A stretch of 5,594 nucleotides of DNA from Chloroflexota bacterium (GTDB taxonomy: Bacteria > Chloroflexota > Dehalococcoidia > GIF9 > UBA5629), in contig VGOF01000106.1 in NCBI GenBank assembly GCA_016875975.1, forward strand, positions 1-5,594, given 5' to 3'. Shown here in pieces: positions 5,102 through 5,594 of the stretch; positions within the stretch are counted from its first letter, which is position 1; every line of letters starts with the position of its first letter. Made by a program: the position numbers and the translations under genes. Below the pieces are notes generated by a model. That model was given only the letters and a program-made list of their open reading frames with translations. It had not been told where the DNA came from and did no database searches.

Positions 5102-5161
5102 ACTTCGCAGTTTCCTGCGCACGTTGCCGGAGCGTTGGCAAAACTTGGGTGTTGGCGAAGT
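5102..5161. repeat. Cluster of inverted repeats in the 5041-5166 spacer
   Basis: Three complementary pairs are visible: ACTTCGC (5102-5108) with GCGAAGT (5155-5161), seven of seven; CGCAG (5106-5110) with CTGCG (5115-5119), loop 4; and TTGCC (5124-5128) with GGCAA (5137-5141), loop 8. The first two overlap and would compete. The block lies just after the HoxU-like stop codon and before the 85-residue gene, both on the minus strand, so it could be a structured 3' end or leader. No T-run follows on either strand, so it is not a standard intrinsic terminator. Confidence 0.4.
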
Positions 5162-5166
5162 GGCTA

Positions 5167-5594
5167 TTATCTGCTGTGTGATACTGTGACATAAGCGCTG
5201 TTTATAGGAACCCCTGTTTTTGCTACCAAGGCACCCACCGGGCAGATTGCCACGCAGGCAAGGCAGGAGTTACACCCCGCTTCTGCCAACGGTATATCAG
5301 CCAGAGTAGTAACCACGGTGCCGATCCCTCTAAAAGCAAAGTCGAGAATTCCAGTGCCTTGCTCGTGGCATACCCAAACACATTTCCCACATAGGACACA
5401 TTTGTTTCGGTCATATGTGAATAAAGGATGGCTGGAATCAATGGGTAATTGCCGAGGAATCGCCTTAAGTCTCTTGGGTTTCAGCTTGAGACCGAGGCGC
5501 GTGGCAATACGTTGCAATTCGCAGTTTTTGTTCTTGGCGCAAATTTTGCAATCGAGGTGGTGGTGGCTCATGAGCAATTCAAAAGCGGTGCTTC
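5167..5594 (-). CDS. HoxU/NuoG-N-like iron-sulfur protein (N-terminus off window)
   Basis: The frame is open to the right edge. The visible 141 residues begin STAFELLMSHHHLDC, which matches the interior of NuoG/HoxU proteins (ELLLSNHPLDC), so the TTG and ATG near 5577-5568 are not real starts and the [2Fe-2S] ferredoxin domain should lie beyond the edge. Cluster ligands are all present. A His-Cys [4Fe-4S] site (H-x3-C-x2-C-x5-C; His11, Cys15, Cys18, Cys24 of the fragment) is followed by two ferredoxin-type sites CVLCGKCVWVC (65-75) and CNSCLACVAICP (107-118). The protein stops about 20 residues later, so it lacks the molybdopterin-like domain of true NuoG and resembles the diaphorase subunit HoxU or a small electron-carrying subunit of a NAD(P)-linked hydrogenase or dehydrogenase. 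It would pass electrons between a NuoF/HoxF-type flavoprotein and a partner enzyme in the cytoplasm; those partners are expected off the right edge. Confidence 0.9.
   Translation of the reverse strand, partial: STAFELLMSHHHLDCKICAKNKNCELQRIATRLGLKLKPKRLKAIPRQLPIDSSHPLFTYDRNKCVLCGKCVWVCHEQGTGILDFAFRGIGTVVTTLADIPLAEAGCNSCLACVAICPVGALVAKTGVPINSAYVTVSHSR

Overview
The window looks like a chromosomal, mostly housekeeping stretch from an anaerobic or facultative bacterium, most likely a member of the Chloroflexota (Dehalococcoidia-like). This placement is an inference. It rests on moderate GC, a small basic single-pass membrane protein ending in a YQYVLPELRxIGIIAG-type segment between a Xer-type recombinase and pcm (an arrangement I recall from that group but could not check), a stand-alone CinA C-terminal domain, and a HoxU/NuoG-like Fe-S protein. 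No RNA gene, CRISPR array, transposase or clear insertion sequence is visible.

Layout from left to right. (1) Bases 1-541, minus strand: a stand-alone CinA C-terminal/PncC nicotinamide-nucleotide amidase, cut by the left edge. (2) Bases 542-773: a non-coding spacer with a near-perfect 21-bp direct repeat, an 11/12 inverted repeat and a promoter-like extended -10. (3) Bases 774-959, minus strand: a 61-residue two-helix membrane protein with a strong Shine-Dalgarno (SD) and a perfect extended -10 just upstream. (4) Bases 1024-2844, minus strand: full-length excinuclease subunit UvrC with all catalytic residues and the four-cysteine cluster intact. (5) Bases 2845-2948: a divergent promoter region. 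The uvrC promoter is placed so that its transcript would be leaderless or nearly so, and a near-match to the Gram-positive LexA box overlaps its -35. (6) Bases 2949-4774, plus strand: a compact likely operon of a tyrosine recombinase, the small membrane protein and pcm. (7) Bases 4783-5040, minus strand: an 85-residue protein of unknown function, convergent with pcm and only 8 bp from it. (8) Bases 5041-5166: a spacer with inverted repeats. (9) Bases 5167-5594, minus strand: the C-terminal part of a HoxU/NuoG-N-like protein with three [4Fe-4S] sites, whose N-terminus lies beyond the right edge.

The genes do not form one pathway. They cover NAD salvage (PncC), nucleotide excision repair (UvrC), site-specific recombination, repair of isoaspartyl proteins (Pcm) and electron transfer from NAD(P)H or hydrogen metabolism (HoxU-like). 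I do not see a convincing new multi-gene system. The points most worth a second look are non-consensus residues at key positions of the recombinase (Lys and His catalytic positions both Arg, and a very short C-terminus) and of Pcm (the usual GDG loop reads AGK), the leaderless and possibly SOS-controlled uvrC promoter, and the repeat-bearing spacer at 607-755.
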